Shown here: piece after piece, positions 34,620 to 45,205 of the stretch
Layout: each line of letters begins with the position of its first letter
Position numbering within the stretch: the stretch's first letter is position 1
Origin: Ornithodoros turicata
Lineage: Eukaryota > Arthropoda > Arachnida > Ixodida > Argasidae
Length of the DNA stretch: 64,000 bases
Direction: 5' to 3'
Assembly (NCBI RefSeq): GCF_037126465.1
Contig: NC_088203.1
Coordinates: forward strand, 107,619,507 to 107,683,506
Notes under the pieces: model-generated
What the model saw: the letters and a program-made list of their open reading frames with translations, nothing else
What the model was told of the DNA's origin: nothing
The model's database searches: none
Position numbers and translations under genes: made by a program

Positions 34620-34915
34620 ATGATGATGATGATTGAATTTTATTGGCGCAAAAGCAACTTAAGCTATAATACGCCAAAACCATGGTAATATTGTGACTAG
34701 TTAAAAATCAGATGACTATACTAAAATGACGTAGAAATTAAGAAGCACACAATCATAGTGTAGTTAAAAGACCAATGTCCCTACAAAGCTGCAATCGGTA
34801 AAGGGTCAGCGAAGTGTCGGTAGCGAGACCCGAACCCATACTCTCTGATTTGTGTTGACCTCTGACCGTCATCGTCCGGGACCCTAACAGCTTCCGCAAG
34901 CTGCTGGACCAATTA
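34620..34915 (-). repeat. tRNA-derived SINE with (TCA)n tail
   Basis: On the minus strand the head (from about 34915) carries GCTGTTAGGGTCCCGGACGA and a B-box-like GGTTCGGGTCTC near 34833. The body contains GTAGGGACATTGGTC. It ends GCTTTTGCGCCAATAAAATTC followed by ATCATCATCA. It is nested in the 34041-35857 element. Confidence 0.6.
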
Positions 34916-34934
34916 CTTTGTATGTAAATTCGTT

Positions 34935-34990
34935 GTATGTTCCTTTATTTTGCCACTCCCCTCTGTAATTCTCTGACCTGAGGGTAAATA
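34935..34990 (+). repeat. LINE-type 3' tail fragment
   Basis: CTCCCCTCTGTAATTCTCTG then ACCTGAGGGTAAATAAAGAAA has the shape of a CR1-like LINE 3' end (CTGTAAT...GAGGGTAAATAAA). There is no coding part. Confidence 0.45.
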
Positions 34991-35964
34991 AAGAAAGAAA
35001 GATTTCTGGTGAAGTGTATTACCAATTACACCATTCTGACATCGCCAACACGCAAACTTGCAAGGGCCTTGTTCAGAAGACGCGCACAGCCATTGACTCA
35101 GCACATCTGACCGGAAATCAGAGGGTTGTGGGCTCGTGGTTTCATTGCCCGCTACCTCTCGCCTCTTGAGTTGTGACTCTTGCCAGCTGCCTTACTTGCT
35201 ACCACAAATTGCACCAACTTCGTTTGTTACGTATACCCCTTGACTTTGCCTAACGACCACGTGTGACGCGCGACGACACAACACGAGGCGCACTGTTCTC
35301 TGATCTAATCCGTGCATTTCACTTAAGGTTCAAACATAATCTCAAAATACCCGCTTCAAAGGCACCTCAATCAACAGACAAGACAAAATACACCGACAAC
35401 ACTTACCAAACAGCACTCTGCGGCAAGACGCTCGGACAAGTTACTCGATCCGATGGGCACGGCGCATCTGTTGCTTGCATCCGTTCGAGACCCGGAACCA
35501 TAATCCTTGCAATGTCATACTAAACTCAGATGGTCAAATGACCTGTAGTTCACCAAACGACCTCCCCAAAGAACACGAAAACTTCCACAACTAACTCCAA
35601 CCGCCATAGCTGGAGAACACAGAGTAAACAGCACACTGTTGCCAGACCTGTCGTAGCGAAACGTTAGAAATTTGATGGCCATTACACCTTTTTCACACCA
35701 ATTCTCGAAATTACACCCTGCAGAGCCGGATACACCCATTTCAGACCAAAAACAGGGCGTATTCTTTTTCCTGAGGGTGTAATAAGGGAGTAAAACAATT
35801 GATACACCCCAAATACACCCCAATTACACCTAAAAAGGAGTTTTATTTTTTAGAGTGCAGGAGATCGAAACTATCCGCACGTGCAGGATGTCAGCACACA
35901 AATAGGCTCGCTCATCCTACGTGGAATATGCCCTTATTTCGTTCCCCAAATCACCATCAGTAAT

Positions 35965-36019
35965 GCGGTACAGTATCGCCCCTGGCGATGAAACTCCCCA
36001 TTCATCATCTGAAAAATAA
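35965..36019 (+). repeat. GGGGTAG SINE-like repeat (partial)
   Basis: GCGGTACAGTATCGCCCCTG, GCGATGAAACTCCCCATTC and ATCATCTGAAAAATAAAT match the copy at 9083. Confidence 0.65.
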
Positions 36020-36042
36020 ATGCATTCAACGGAATGGCAATA

Positions 36043-36232
36043 ACTTCACCTCCTAACCAATGACATCGTTCTGATTTGTTAAAAACAGGTGGCGTACGCC
36101 TTTTTTGTGCCAATTATGCGAGACATTATTGTACAGTAGATTATTTTACACATTATTGTATACAGACAGTATTGTACCGTTCTCAACAAATCAGGGGAGG
36201 GAACGATGTCATTGGAGATGGTAGTTGGTTAG
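36043..36232. mobile_element. Foldback MITE family CACTCT, degraded copy M
   Basis: CTTCACCTCCTAACCAATGA, TGATTTGTTAAAAACAGG, GGCGTACGCCTTTTTTGTG and TTGGTTAGGAGGTGAT are family landmarks. The CACTCT tips are lost. Confidence 0.6.
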
Positions 36233-36330
36233 GAGGTGATGGTGATGTGCCAAAGAAAAAAATACGGATGTGAGTTTCGACGAAGTGGTACTGCTACCCC
36301 AGTACGCCTACATACAGAAAGTGCAAACAG
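36232..36330 (-). repeat. GGGGTAG SINE-like repeat
   Basis: On the minus strand it reads GTACTGGGGTAGCAGTACCA, then CTTCGTCGAAACTCACATCC. The copy at 43465-43560 is its closest relative in the window. Confidence 0.62.
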
Positions 36331-37807
36331 ATGAGAGATGATGAACAGAGATGAACATGGATGATGATGGAGTAGAACATGTAGGAGGTCAAGTTACTGC
36401 CATTCCGTTTAATGCATTAATACCCGTGTCAGACGGACTAATTTTGTGTTACTTTCAACGAGTAACACTTGCGCTTATAGTGTCATTCGTGTGCCGTCAC
36501 ACGACAACTTTTAGTGACACTCGGCAGGAAGTGCGGCTGATCGAGCTTGTAGTCGCAATGGTAGCCATTGCGGTACAGGTAAAAATATTGAGAAAAAGCG
36601 GGGGGCCCTGACACCACAATATTTTTAAACGAGTATTTTCTACAGCGCGTTTATTTTATTTTAGTACAGCGTGACATTTTTTCGAAAAAAAAAAAAACAC
36701 GTCATTACTCTCTTAAAAGCCTGTGAGAACTTGGCGGTCTCGACGATCCGGTGGCGGCATTTTTGTTGTAACACATATTTGAGGCCAATTTGTTTAACGT
36801 TGGAAGAAGATTACTTAACAGATATTAACGGGATGTATTTCTGAATCAAAGAAAAATATTCTGAGTAAAGTATTGTGGCACACGACTAAAACTTTAGCCG
36901 CCGTTTATTCTTATCTATCGTAATTTCCATCCCTGCTCAAGAGACACTTGCTTGAGCCGTGTAGCAAGCACGTAGTGAACGTGACATGCGCATGGTTGGA
37001 GTGCAGTTCACGAAAATGGCAGTAAATTAGCCCGTCTGAAAGGGGTATAAGTTTACCGTGTGGCTATATAGGGTATAAATCTACTCACAACTGCTGTAAT
37101 AATAAGTATTTTTCTCGTAGGTGCATTTCTTTCAGTATTCTTTTCTGGAGATAAAAACTTGAGCAACAGTAGAGAATGACACGAAATCCCTGGCAAAGAC
37201 ATGGCGTCGTCGGATGCATCCCAGGGACGGATCCCCAACAAAGGGAGCCGCCCCATCATCGCCCTTCAGAAACAAGGAACCTAAACAGGATTTGGCACGG
37301 TTACTTATAAACGGTCACCGAGCAACGGGGAGATTGTTGGCGCGCAAAATGATATCCGGAGGTCTGCGCGCGATCGACCAATCTGATTACAAGGAAGGGG
37401 GACGCTTTCTCTCTTTTAAGGAACGTTTATTTCAAAGTGGATCTCGCTTAATCTTATTAGTACAACAACAGCTAGACGAAGCATGACAGTATAACATACA
37501 GGTGCCAATATAGGGGTATTTTATTATTTTTTAGCTGCATCCGACTTTTCTTAAAAAGCTACGAGAGCGGCATATATACCGTTGTAGTGGATGTGAAAAT
37601 GAAACAGGGGTATATAGACGACTTTCCCTTTACAAACATGTGGAATCCCGAGAAGGCCGGCTCGAGGTTATATTTTGCTCTGGTTTGCAAGAAGCGGGAA
37701 AAACGCGGCGGCTGATAAAGCTGATAGTGCCCACCGGCATGCCTTGCGCGGTGGCGTTACGTAATCAATGACGTAGGGGCTCAGGTCGTCTATATACCGT
37801 TTTTGTA
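36331..37807. other. No recognisable feature
   Basis: Short frames without motifs. The AT-rich stretch at 36630-36700 contains an A homopolymer. Confidence 0.4.
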
Positions 37808-38208
37808 ATCCTCGTTGAAAGCCATTCTGTTTTTTTTTTAATCTTGAAATGAGCACGTACATTGAAATGTCCATCGCTGAAGGGGTGGGATATCGCGCCT
37901 GGCGATGACACTCATCATCATTTAGATAAAGTTATTGTTCTATTCCATCGCTGAATTTTGCTATGCATATGAGTCGAAACCGAAACCGTGCCCATCAGGA
38001 GCGCACAGCACTCATTCCACGTGCTTTGGAGCGATGGAGGTGATTGGAGCGGGTGTTGATTTGCTGACCAGATAATCCTCATCCGGTGAAGGTCAGGCGC
38101 ACCGTTTTAGTTGCTTTTGTTCATTTGCATGACAAGTATTGGGCGATGGATATTTCAACTGTACGTATGTGCTCGTTGTAGAATTTAAAATGGCTTTCAA
38201 CGAGGATT
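37808..38208. mobile_element. Foldback MITE with SINE inserted beside its arm
   Basis: Left arm ATCCTCGTTGAAAGCCATT (37808-37826) is the exact inverse of 38189-38207. Pairing continues with gaps through GAGCACGTACATTGAAATGT and CCATCGC, giving arms of about 75 bp. No terminal duplication was identified. Confidence 0.62.
37882..37944 (+). repeat. GGGGTAG SINE-like repeat with target duplication
   Basis: GGGGTGGGATATCGCGCCTG to AAGTTATTGTTCTATT is flanked by CCATCGCTGAA at 37871-37881 and 37945-37955, an exact 11-bp direct repeat. This shows retroposition into the foldback arm. The copy is 63 nt and 5'-truncated. Confidence 0.82.
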
Positions 38209-38442
38209 GTCTCTCTAGTTAGAGAGGTAATTGGTCACCTAGTAGTTATATACTCTCTTCGAGACGCCTGTACTAAAACGATGTCGATGCTGCTCTTAAA
38301 GCACCTGTATATGAGTTTAATGACCGAATAAGAGGAAAGGTTAGATATACACGAGGCTTGCTATTCCAAAAAAGAGGAATAGAAACAGGGTGGGGATGGA
38401 ATATATTATTTGGTCCGCTTGCGGCCCCGATGCTATGCCGAC

Positions 38443-38590
38443 ACGTTTCGAATCCCGGTGCCGGCTGTGGGTTTTTTTTTTCCTCAGACGCTTTCAGACA
38501 TATGTCGGCCCTTAGAATAGAAGTCAGCCCAGGACGCACATTCCCCCCGTGACGCTGGCCACATCTACGAGCCGTTTCACCATCATCACC
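38443..38590 (+). repeat. tRNA-derived SINE (Ruka-like), copy 3
   Basis: B box TTTCGAATCCCGGTGCCGGC, then CCTCAGACGCTTTCAGACAT, ATGTCGGCCC and AAGTCAGCCCAGGACGCACA match copies 1 and 2. Confidence 0.75.
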
Positions 38591-39824
38591 ACCCGACACG
38601 TTACAAAAGAAGGGAGGACTCTACTTGTACAAATGAGCAATATACGATCGTGTGGCTGAAAAAAAAGTAGCGCTTACCTCGTAAACGAAAAGAGATGCTC
38701 GAATAAAAAACAACGGGATGATGGCTTGGGAGTTTCATCCCCGGGGGCGATGCGTGAAAGTATATTATATATATGCTCATTTACCTTTCAACCACCATTT
38801 ATAGCTATACTTTTATCCCGCCGGCAACCAGTTGAAGAATTCTGGCGGCCTTTCCTTGAACCACGACCTCATTGCATCCATGGTGAATCGAATGGTGTCC
38901 CTATAAATTCGGTTACCAAGAGTGTGACAGCTCGCGATGTGTGTGGCCGCAGAACACGTCTTCTCATGTGTACGCCGCACAATCCCAGAACACTGTCAAG
39001 AGAAGTTCATCCTCAATATTCGCTTTGCCAGCTTCTCATGCATTTCTTTCTTTCCGAAAGGGACACAGATCTATAACAAGACTGTGAGGGCAAAGCCCTG
39101 TGGTACAGTCCAACAATCAGTTAATTAGAGCAGTTACAATAAGAGTAAAGTAGAGTGGAACCAGAAGACTGAACCAAAAAAAAAGCAAGGTAACAACGAC
39201 GTTGGGGTTAAAGTGAAAGAAGCAAATGTAGTCAGAACATCGCAACATGACACTAGTATGATGTACAAAAATACATTTGGACGTTCCTCTTGACCGAAAG
39301 GTCAAGTCTAGTGGATGAGGTACAAGAAAATGAATGCATAACAAGAGCAACTTTATACTTGAAAAGGTCGTAGACGTTGTGTACGGACAAGAGAGGGAAT
39401 GCATATGATATGGCATCACGAGGACCGTCCATAAGGCCCGTTTCTGAGCCAGCAAAAGTGGAAGGAGATGACCTGGATAGGTGAGGCCTTGTCTCTGCGC
39501 AGCACTTGGATCAACAGTATCGTTATACCATAAAAGTTTTGTAAGCGACGCCGAATGGATTCACCTTCTCGGCTGTCAAAAATACGATCACATAGCAGGC
39601 GCACTCGATCGCAACCGATGCTGACAAAGCCGAGTGAACCACGTTTGTCGTGGGGTGCAACCATCACACCGCCGCTCTCTATCATGTTTTGTTCTGGCGC
39701 CACGTGCGATTGCGCATTACTTTTCAGCCGACCCTCGTGCATTTATTTACAACGAGCCAGCCTTCTGTCAGCCGCAATGGCCGGCCTCCACATTTTTTCT
39801 TCTGTCCATCATCATCATCATCAA
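38591..39824. other. No recognisable feature
   Basis: Frames of 90-116 codons overlap in several frames without known motifs. Confidence 0.4.
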
Positions 39825-40000
39825 TGACCGGCCTCGGTAGCTCACAGTCGGTAATGTGTTGGCTTGCTGAGCTCAAGTTTGCGGTTCCAATCCTGGCCGA
39901 GGACGGTGGCAATGTGGTGGAGGTAAACATTGCTCCCAGGACCGTGTGTCGCAGATTTCCGGCGCAGGTCAAAGGGAGCTCAGGTGGTCCAAATTATCGG
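39825..40000 (+). repeat. tRNA-derived SINE, second type
   Basis: CCGGCCTCGGTAGCTCACAG then TCGGTAATG is A-box-like, and GCGGTTCCAATCCTGGCCGA at about 39880 is B-box-like, with spacing as in a tRNA. The body reads GGCAATGTGGTGGAGG, ATTGCTCCCAGGACCGTGTG and CGCAGATTTCCGGCGCA. It begins after an (ATC)n run. Confidence 0.62.
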
Positions 40001-40294
40001 CAGTCCTACTCACGTGCAGCATATGTCGCCATTACGTGTAAATCTACTCCAATAACAACTAGCCATAACACCATCAGCAATCAATCCCAAAGGTAATAGA
40101 GTCGCCGTGAAGCACTCAGAATATTATCCATTCATTGAGTCACAGTCTACTAACACTGGCCAATGAGCTGCGATTATTGGTTCCAAGAAGTATACGGTAA
40201 ACAGGGGAACCTGATAAGGTGAGCCTCAAATGTCGATAAGATTTACGAAAAGTAAATGAAAGTAACAACCACGAAAAACGACAAAAACGAGATC

Positions 40295-40750
40295 TAGGGT
40301 TTCGCATTTCCGCTTTTTATTTTTGACCAGATTCGGGGTATGTTTCTCGGTGGTTATTGATTTTCAGGAAATCGGTGTTTTTCCATGTTTTTCGTGGCTT
40401 ACCCGACAGTTATGGGCTAATAGAAATCACAATGTATTTCCCCACGACGCTCATTCAACGTGACGTTGTTCGCTGCGGTGGCGTTTACGGTTTAAAGAAA
40501 AGAGTAAACGGACGTTTTTCACAACCATCGTATTTCTGTACGGTTTTCTGATCTGCATCAACAACTTGCTGGGCATGTGGAGCAATTTAATCTCCGTCAT
40601 CGTTCCTAGAATGTCCCTCTGTATTCGGTGTTTTTTTAAATATTTTAATTTAATTTAATTTTAATTGAGGGAATAATTTTAATGAGGGAAAATTTACCCG
40701 ACGAATGTTTTTCGGAGTTTTTCGATTAAAAAAGGAAACGCGGAACACAA
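40295..40750. mobile_element. MITE family TAGGGTTCCG, copy 2 (opposite orientation)
   Basis: Read on the minus strand it follows copy 1 (18880-19232) with shared blocks such as GATGCAGATCAGAAAACCG, AATACGATGGTTGTGAAAA and GTGATTTCTATTAGCCC. The left tip TAGGGTTTCG is kept and the right tip is degraded. It is longer than copy 1, so copy 1 has internal deletions. Confidence 0.72.
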
Positions 40751-40949
40751 TCTATAACTTATTGAGTTAGAAATTGCTGCGCATTAAAAGCGCAAGTGTA
40801 GACTTGAAAGACGACAAACTGAATTAGAGCGTCCTGTATAGGTGAGGAACCGGAAAGAGAACCCTGAAGCGTCGTCAGTGTCTTCAGGTCTTTCTTGGAG
40901 TGAGCCTCACTCTCCTTTTTAGGGCGAGCGCGCCTTTGTTTATGCGGCC

Positions 40950-41337
40950 TAGAGTCACTAAACAAGCTTCGCTTCAGGGTATCGACACTCAGGTCCAAGG
41001 GAGAGCACGAGCGCCATCTTGTTTCCGCAGCACCGGTACCATCCCCATTTCAGGACCAAAGACGGCTACCATAATGGGATAGAGAAGCGTTGATTGTTGC
41101 GCGATAATCCATGTGTTGTCATCCAGAGCGCCCCGAGGATGTCGAGGTGAGCTCGAGGCCGTCAACTGCTGCTTGCACACGAAAGGAACATTTCACCCGC
41201 GCACGATAGATGGCATCGTGCGCTAACGTGCGCAGTGCGCGTGCGCGTGGGTAGCGTGGCGCGGAAACAAGATGGCGCATGCTCGCTCTTGGAACTCAGT
41301 GTCGATAGTCGGAAGCGTAGATTATTTAGTGACTCTA
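40950..41337. mobile_element. Foldback MITE with perfect 8-bp target duplication
   Basis: The ends TAGAGTCACTAAA and TTTAGTGACTCTA are exact inverses. Flanking ATGCGGCC occurs at 40942-40949 and 41338-41345 without mismatch, as in hAT-type insertions. Arms of about 85 bp include CGCCATCTTGTTTCCGC and its mirror GCGGAAACAAGATGGCGC. The 388-bp element has no coding capacity. The intact duplication indicates a young insertion. Confidence 0.85.
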
Positions 41338-41519
41338 ATGCGGCCCACCTTGGACTGTACCCTATCCAAGTAGGTGAACTGTCTGCGCAACATTTTTGCG
41401 CAAAATTTTGTAACTAACAGACATCCAAATCAGCTAAACATAGCGACTTTTCCCCAAGTTTATCCACGCTGGGACATTCCCGTGTTTTGCGGTGCTTTCG
41501 TTTGCTGGTAATCGGCGTG

Positions 41520-41542
41520 GTGTGTGTGTGTGTGTGTGTGTG
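41520..41542. repeat. (TG)n microsatellite
   Basis: About eleven TG units without interruption. Confidence 0.9.
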
Positions 41543-42654
41543 GTGACTGTCTCTTGCAGAGCAATGTAAGAAACTGCTGGAAGTGGTCGCTGAAGCGCTA
41601 GTGATGTTTCGAAATACGTTCTACGAAGCAATGGCGCTTCCAAGGGTGATGGTGTTCAATGCCGTTGGATACAAGTGCACTTTTGGATCACCTGATCCGT
41701 TTTCGCGTTGCTTTCGCTGCGCGTGCATACGTATTCAGCTCCATTAGATAAATATTCGCTTCGTATTCGCTTCGGCTACATAGCCACTATTTGCTTCGTG
41801 TTCGGTTCGGTTTCAAACTGACTATCCTCATTTATAAGACGAGTGACCACAAGGCGAGCTCCGTTTACCCTACTTCAACTCCGTATGTTTTATACACCCA
41901 AGTCAACAACTGAGGCCACATGTGCTTCAGTACCGCTCTCAGAGCGAGAACTCACTCGTAATCGAGGCCCTTCATAAAGTCACACGTGACAAATTTTCCG
42001 AGCATTTCCTTCCACACAGCGTAATATGATGGGGTCTCCAAAAGGAAGGTATCCGTGTCTGGCGCTGACAACCATCTCGCCGGATTCTGATGTGGCGCCA
42101 AGGCCACAATGCAAAAATGGGCGTCGTCGGCGAGGATCATTGGAGAGAAGAAATTTCTACTCTGAATCCCCCCTATGCGAGGGGGCGTGCCCCGATGACA
42201 ACCGTCGCGCTCCCCCCCCCCTGCAACTTTTTTTGTTTGTTTTTCGACGCAGGAAGCAGAATACGGAACGCCCCCTTGCGTGAGAAACTTGCCACCTCAG
42301 GACTGTTTTGAGATGGCTGATGAAGTCTCGAATGGGAAGAACAGAGCAGGGACGCCATATAATGACAATATTGAAAGTGAACAGAATATCCCAAGTTGCG
42401 ACATAACAGCGCAGCCTGACAAAAGAGCAAACTGACTGGTCGCCCCGGTGACTCATCAGATCTTATGGGTAATTTTTGCCGACTCCAAGGTCTGTCTTCC
42501 ATCCTTGCCGTGGTCATAGCTGGCATCGTTCAAAATGTCACGTGTGAACATAACAGCACGTCGTCTAGGGGTTGGGGTTCTTGGAAACGCCAGTGTGCGT
42601 CACGAGGGATCCGACGTCAAGAGAATGCTCGGTAAAGTTCGTGACGAACGTATA
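41543..42654. other. No recognisable feature
   Basis: A short C run lies at about 42212-42221. Frames up to 117 codons lack motifs. Confidence 0.4.
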
Positions 42655-42727
42655 TGCAAACTGTGGGCCAAGTCTCCTAACAAGGAAGGAATCCTTCCTT
42701 GCTAGGAAACTTGGCCCACCGTTTGCA
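42655..42727. repeat. Short hairpin, about 35-bp arms
   Basis: TGCAAACTGTGGGCCAAGTC then TCCTAACAAGGAAGGA pairs with TCCTTCCTTGCTAGGAAAC then TTGGCCCACCGTTTGCA with three mismatches and almost no loop. It lies within a 125-codon minus-strand frame that I regard as chance. It could be a small MITE or a hairpin RNA precursor. Confidence 0.7.
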
Positions 42728-43014
42728 CCCCCACCAATTAATGCAACTTTTTCCTGACACACGCATATAAATAATTTGGAGTCGACCCTTCCATACCTTC
42801 GAGACAGAACACGGCGGGAAGACTTGTTACCACACGCGAATAAGTTGATGACGCGAATGAGTTGATGATCAGCAAGATGACGCACCCTGGAAGCATGTTT
42901 TTTTACCAAGAGCAGATTCTTGACGCCATAACATGCGCTCAAAGAGTGATAGCCTTGACTTCAGGAGACACCTTTTTGTAAACATACGGGGGGGGGGGTA
43001 TATATAAGTTTAAT

Positions 43015-43080
43015 AAACAGGAGGTGGCGTCCACGCAAGGAGAGGTCAGCCAGACCTATGTCGGCTTGCTACGGGCGTCC
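43015..43080 (+). repeat. AGGTCAGCC-type repeat, copy 2
   Basis: GGAGAGGTCAGCCAGACCTA then TGTCGGCTTGCT matches copy 1 at the window start. Confidence 0.45.
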
Positions 43081-43464
43081 AAAGAAGCCTTCCATTTTCG
43101 ATGTTCCATAGTTGGTCTGTGCCAATCATTGCACACGCCTTCCTGTGGTCCACAAAAAGGCTTCAAAGACATTCCGTCGTCATCATCACACAAGGCAGAC
43201 TTCACTTCACTCCACTCCACTTTGTATATTTTGTGCAGCCCTCAATTTTCCCATTAATGCCACTCGTTCTTACTGTTGATGGTTTTTCCTGCAAAGCGTC
43301 TACACAAAATTGGCGCACTTCCCTCAGCGGAGCGTCTATGTCGCTCCTCGAGACGTAAATAAGATGACAGAATCTGGATGTTTTTGTTTGTTTATTTTTT
43401 AATCCCTCGTGGTAACCCGACATCCGTTTCTCCGCCACTTGGCGGTGGGTAATAGCGATGTGAT

Positions 43465-43560
43465 GATGTGATGATGTGATGTGAATAAAGAAAAAAATGG
43501 GGATGTAAGTTTCGACGAAGTCAAACTGGCTACCCCAGTACACTTAATACAGAAAGTTCA
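43465..43560 (-). repeat. GGGGTAG SINE-like repeat
   Basis: On the minus strand it reads GTACTGGGGTAGCCAGTTTG, then CTTCGTCGAAACTTACATCC, and ends in ATCACATC repeats. Confidence 0.62.
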
Positions 43561-44989
43561 ATCTGATAGCGATAATAACCTTCAAAGTGCAATATTAACG
43601 AAAACATGATCATCCCTTCTGAGTGGCTGACATTTGACTTTCTCTTCCGATCCACTAAACCACCCTCGTCTATATACCGCAGAGCTCGGCTCACTCACTC
43701 AGCTCTCCGTTTGCTTAATCCTGTTCACCTCATTTGCCACATTGAGCATGAGTGAATTTTGACGTCAGTGTTGCAGCCCCATAAAGACTACCTTCGCCCA
43801 TACATATGGTCTTGTTTGCCATTGTAACTGTTCGTCATATGAAGAGAACGGAGAGAACGTCGGAACGAGAGCTGAGCACCTTCCGTTCGTTTGATGCTCA
43901 CTCACTTCCCGCTCAGCTTACTCGTGCTCAACCCATTCGCTACAATGAGCATGAGTTGGCATGCTCGTGAGAAATTTTTATCGGGATATCCTCGTCTCGT
44001 AAACAATAGCCTCCGACGAAACATTTTTCCACAAAGAGGTTTCGATATCCATCGTGGTTCGGCGCAGAGTTGGATGCCAAGACAGCAGCGAATCAAGAGA
44101 GAAGGATCAAACCAGTTTGGACTGCACGACCTGAGGGGCTCAGTCGGGAGACTTACCAAGGTCTCTACGGATCAAGGTCATTTTACGGGGTGCCATCTTT
44201 GAAACAAAGCATCCTGAATGCTGTCAGCATGTTCCGCTCAGCACACATAGGACGTATACACCAAAGGATACGTGACGATCACAACAAACACAAAAGAAAA
44301 TCTGGCATCTGTTTAGATATGGGAAGAAAAAAAAGAACTTGGATGGACACCGAAAAGTACGGTACATCTCGAGAGCGTCTTTCTGCTTTGCATGTAGACG
44401 GTAGCCGCACAAGCATTCAGACTCGGTGCAACTGAAAACCACGCATTTTCTTTCGGCGACTGCTTGGCTTAATTACAGGGCGCCATTCCTGGTCTCAGAA
44501 AACCGCGCCCTGAATTTCTAAAGGACTGGTCGATCATACTTTATTCTAAAAAAAAGAGAGAGAGAGATATGACCTGCGAGAATATATAAATTTTCTTAGT
44601 GGGATTTCCAAAAAAATACCCGTCTTCCGTTATGAATACTGGACGGAAATTGACGTTACTTAACTTCCGATTAGCGTTAGCAGCAAAAAAGAGAGACGGG
44701 GTTTCCGGAACCATGATCGTTTCATGGAAACGCACACAGACGCTGCAGGGGGCGCCGCCACGAGGCGCCGCTACTATCTCCACGGGCGGTAGCGCTCCGG
44801 GATTCTCCTTATACCGCGAACACGTCAAGTTGGGGTTGTTATTGATGGCACAATACGTGTGTGTACAACCGATAATTGACACAAATATTAGACGATCTTG
44901 AGAGCGAAATAAAACTGACTCTTTTGGCGCAAAAAAAGCCGAGAAGACGTTCTTCTCAATAGAGCTACATAGGATGCCCCTCCTTTGGA
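43561..44989. other. No recognisable feature
   Basis: The longest frame starts within 44541-45176 on the minus strand (211 codons to the stop). It shows no domain and overlaps a SINE at its 5' part, so I do not call it a gene. Confidence 0.4.
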
Positions 44990-45205
44990 AGTATTTGGAC
45001 CATTCTATCCCGTAACGGTGGCGATAACCCATGAAACGTTTCCAACTATCGCGTTTGAGCCAGATAGTTCTTGGGGGTTGCGGGTTCGATCCCAGTCGGG
45101 GCTCAGACACATACACTCTTCCGCGAGAGACGTTAAATATAGCGCAGGTGGAATCCACAACGTCGCTCATCATCATAGTTGGCTCGCGACGTCAAGCCAC
45201 TAATT
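44990..45205 (+). repeat. tRNA-derived SINE, third type
   Basis: TTGCGGGTTCGATCCCAGTC at about 45076 is a B-box match. The body GCGAGAGACGTTAAATATAG and tail CTCATCATCATAGTTGGCTC then GCGACGTCAAGCCACTAATT look like a SINE with a LINE-derived 3' end. A related tail (TGGTCTCGCGACGTAAAGCC) follows the LINE stop at 48670. Confidence 0.58.

Larger units (their letters stand above)
34041..35857. mobile_element. 1.8-kb non-autonomous element with ACACCC-repeat ends
   Basis: The left end is CACTCTAAAAAATATAACTC then CTTTTTGGGTGTAATT. The right end, read inward, is CACTCTAAAAAATAAAACTC then CTTTTTAGGTGTAATT, giving inverted repeats of about 37 bp with two mismatches. The left subterminal region has two near-tandem units built on TACCCTAACTGACTCCCTTT and TTGGTGTA. 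Both ends are full of GGGTGT/ACACCC motifs. No transposase is present, and the interior holds a SINE and a LINE tail. The outer CACTCTAAAAA tip equals that of the foldback MITE family. Confidence 0.8.

Noticed and set aside
42565..42942. A 125-codon minus-strand frame
   Set aside because: It contains the 73-bp hairpin as an internal mirrored segment and has no known domain.
44541..45176. A 211-codon minus-strand frame, among the longest in the window
   Set aside because: It overlaps a tRNA-derived SINE and has no recognisable motif. Codon content looks like chance, and no supporting splice or start context was found.
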